From CAYLYP01 sp964387795 (lineage in GTDB: Bacteria > Bacteroidota > Bacteroidia > Bacteroidales > UBA7960): a stretch of 53,715 bases of DNA. The notes under the pieces are model-generated. The model saw nothing but the letters and a program-made list of their open reading frames with translations, was not told where the DNA came from and ran no database searches. A program made the position numbers and the translations under genes. Of this stretch, positions 52,566 to 53,715 are shown one piece after another. The stretch is from NCBI GenBank assembly GCA_964387795.1, contig CAYLYP010000014.1, forward strand, positions 1-53,715. Reading direction: 5' to 3'. The stretch's first letter is position 1, and every line of letters starts with the position of its first letter.

Positions 52566-53516
52566 TCAGCTATTAAAATTTAATGTCATAACTTTGAAAA
52601 TTACCAATAAGGGTGCTATTTCAATGGCACAAAGATACAAAATTAAATAATACGCAGAAAAGCCCGATTGTGAAATTCCTATTGAAACAGACCTGACAAA
52701 CCTTCCAAGAAAAAAGATGATTGCAATACCCCAGGAAATACTAAAAGAAATGAAGGAAGGATAATATATATTCAGTGCCAGGACTGGAATCAGAAGAATG
52801 CCTAATGACTGGCAAAACACAAAGATATTTCCCTGATAGGTAGCCACTACTGCGCTGTTTTTAAATACCCAGCCAATCATTCTTATTATTAAATATTTAA
52901 TAAGATAATAGGCTCCCAGGAGACCTGCAATCGCAAGTATAACAAGCTCCGATCGCTGTATGGTAAAAACATGTTGAAAGCCATAAAACTCAAGGCTTTT
53001 AAATATTAAGCCGGAGCTTACAATCAAGAAATTTGTAAATAATAAATAGCCAGCCCAGTTGAAAATAATATTTCCTTCTTTTTCAAGCTGATGGATAAAT
53101 CTAGTCCCTAATAAGGATTTGAAAAATAATGGCGTCTGCTTGGTATATAAAAATCGCACCATTGCAACTAAAAAAATAGATAGCATAAAATATACAGAGA
53201 AAAAATCATGGCTTTCGTATTCCCTGATCTGGGGTTTCCCTGTTACCGGCATAAGCTTATGAGATGGCCAGACTTCTCTTGAATTTAAATATACCGGTCT
53301 TGCTGGTACTGAAATGACATTAAGATTGTCTGTGGTATCCTTAGGATTTGATTTATTTAAACTTTGGCTGCCTTCAGGGAACAATATATATGAATATCCT
53401 TGTTCCCTTGTCGTTTGAACTGATAATACCTGTTTTTGTAATGTGTCCTTTGTGGTGATTTTTATTTCATTTTCTCTAAATGGAAGAGAATCAGGATTAA
53501 TCCTTACGTCTGGCAA
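52566..53516 (-). CDS. DUF4271-family membrane protein
   Basis: About 316 residues from a TTG codon at 53516. The frame stays open upstream to about 53666 (Pro/Ser-rich coding-like sequence) without any ATG, so the true start is probably missed. The C-terminal 200 residues hold about six membrane helices, starting after an acidic YESHDFFSVYF segment, in the DUF4271 pattern; the N-terminal 100 residues are polar. Function is unknown. DUF4271 genes are commonly found beside hemD in Bacteroidota. A second frame is open from 53713 down to about 53618, so a frameshift near the window edge is possible. Confidence 0.75.
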   Translation of the reverse strand: MPDVRINPDSLPFRENEIKITTKDTLQKQVLSVQTTREQGYSYILFPEGSQSLNKSNPKDTTDNLNVISVPARPVYLNSREVWPSHKLMPVTGKPQIREYESHDFFSVYFMLSIFLVAMVRFLYTKQTPLFFKSLLGTRFIHQLEKEGNIIFNWAGYLLFTNFLIVSSGLIFKSLEFYGFQHVFTIQRSELVILAIAGLLGAYYLIKYLIIRMIGWVFKNSAVVATYQGNIFVFCQSLGILLIPVLALNIYYPSFISFSISWGIAIIFFLGRFVRSVSIGISQSGFSAYYLILYLCAIEIAPLLVIFKVMTLNFNS

Positions 53517-53715
53517 AAGCTGTATCTCAACTTTTTTCTTTGGAGGTGATGGAAGCGGGGATGGGATTGATGCTATACTATCTGTGTCATGAGTTGAAAT
53601 ACTTTCTTCCCTGTTTAAGGGTATTTGCTTAATTGTATCAGTTCCATCTGAAAACGAACCGAAACCTCATCTAACCAATTTGTATAATCTGATAATGAAC
53701 CAGAACCATAATCAA

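Overview
The window looks like a chromosomal scaffold from an uncultured or anaerobic member of the Bacteroidota, probably Bacteroidales-like. Reasons: two secreted proteases end in type IX secretion sorting domains; there is a DUF5686 outer-membrane protein; DUF4271, hemD, rnpA, yidD and an S41 protease sit in a row; TAnnTTTG-type promoter boxes occur; and the A+T-rich intergenic DNA has few strong Shine-Dalgarno sequences. This placement is inference, because there is no rRNA gene in the window. A run of 100 Ns (2176-2275) marks a scaffold join.

Region 1 (1-2320) holds the 5' end of a secreted protein leaving the window on the minus strand, a 229-bp MITE-like element, a two-helix membrane protein, a REP-like hairpin pair and the N gap. 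A small gene probably spans or is hidden in the gap; its last codons overlap the kinase start as ATGA.

Region 2 (2317-19161) is the most unusual part: a tight plus-strand run of ten genes. They encode a membrane-anchored Ser/Thr kinase, a triple CbxX/CfqX-type AAA+ protein with an N-terminal zinc ribbon, a zinc-ribbon FHA protein, a PP2C phosphatase, a very large DUF4062-STAND NTPase-TPR protein, a second AAA+ protein with a duplicated N-terminal module, a small membrane protein, a membrane protein with two Rossmann-like domains and a C-terminal RyR domain, a SUKH-like protein and an unrecognised protein. Kinase, phosphatase and phosphothreonine reader supply a complete phosphorylation circuit. 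The AAA+ pair and the STAND protein look like the energy-driven machinery, and the TrkA-N/RyR protein like a membrane output or ligand sensor. No type VI or type VII secretion structural genes accompany them. I propose the set as a candidate undescribed signalling, stress or conflict system; its function is not shown by the sequence.

Region 3 (19162-23353) has a nine-unit, 11-bp tandem repeat, a hypothetical gene, a second MITE-like copy inverted relative to the first, a SiaC-like (DUF1987) phosphoprotein, a MORN-repeat protein and a periplasmic chaperone-like protein.

Region 4 (23649-34824) is mostly housekeeping and transport: OsmC, TolC, an HlyD-type adaptor without its pump, TsaB, a FtsB/DivIC-like protein, PriA, 6-phosphofructokinase, an RlmL-type methyltransferase and imidazolonepropionase.

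Region 5 (35144-47228) holds the two type IX-secreted proteases (lysyl-endopeptidase-like S1 and C10), a cupin, an aldehyde:ferredoxin oxidoreductase-family enzyme, the DUF5686 protein and small genes. A structured intergenic repeat recurs three times here, each time upstream of a gene and in that gene's orientation.

Region 6 (47243-53715) has an O-antigen ligase-family protein followed by the block S41 protease, yidD, rnpA, hemD and DUF4271, all on the minus strand.
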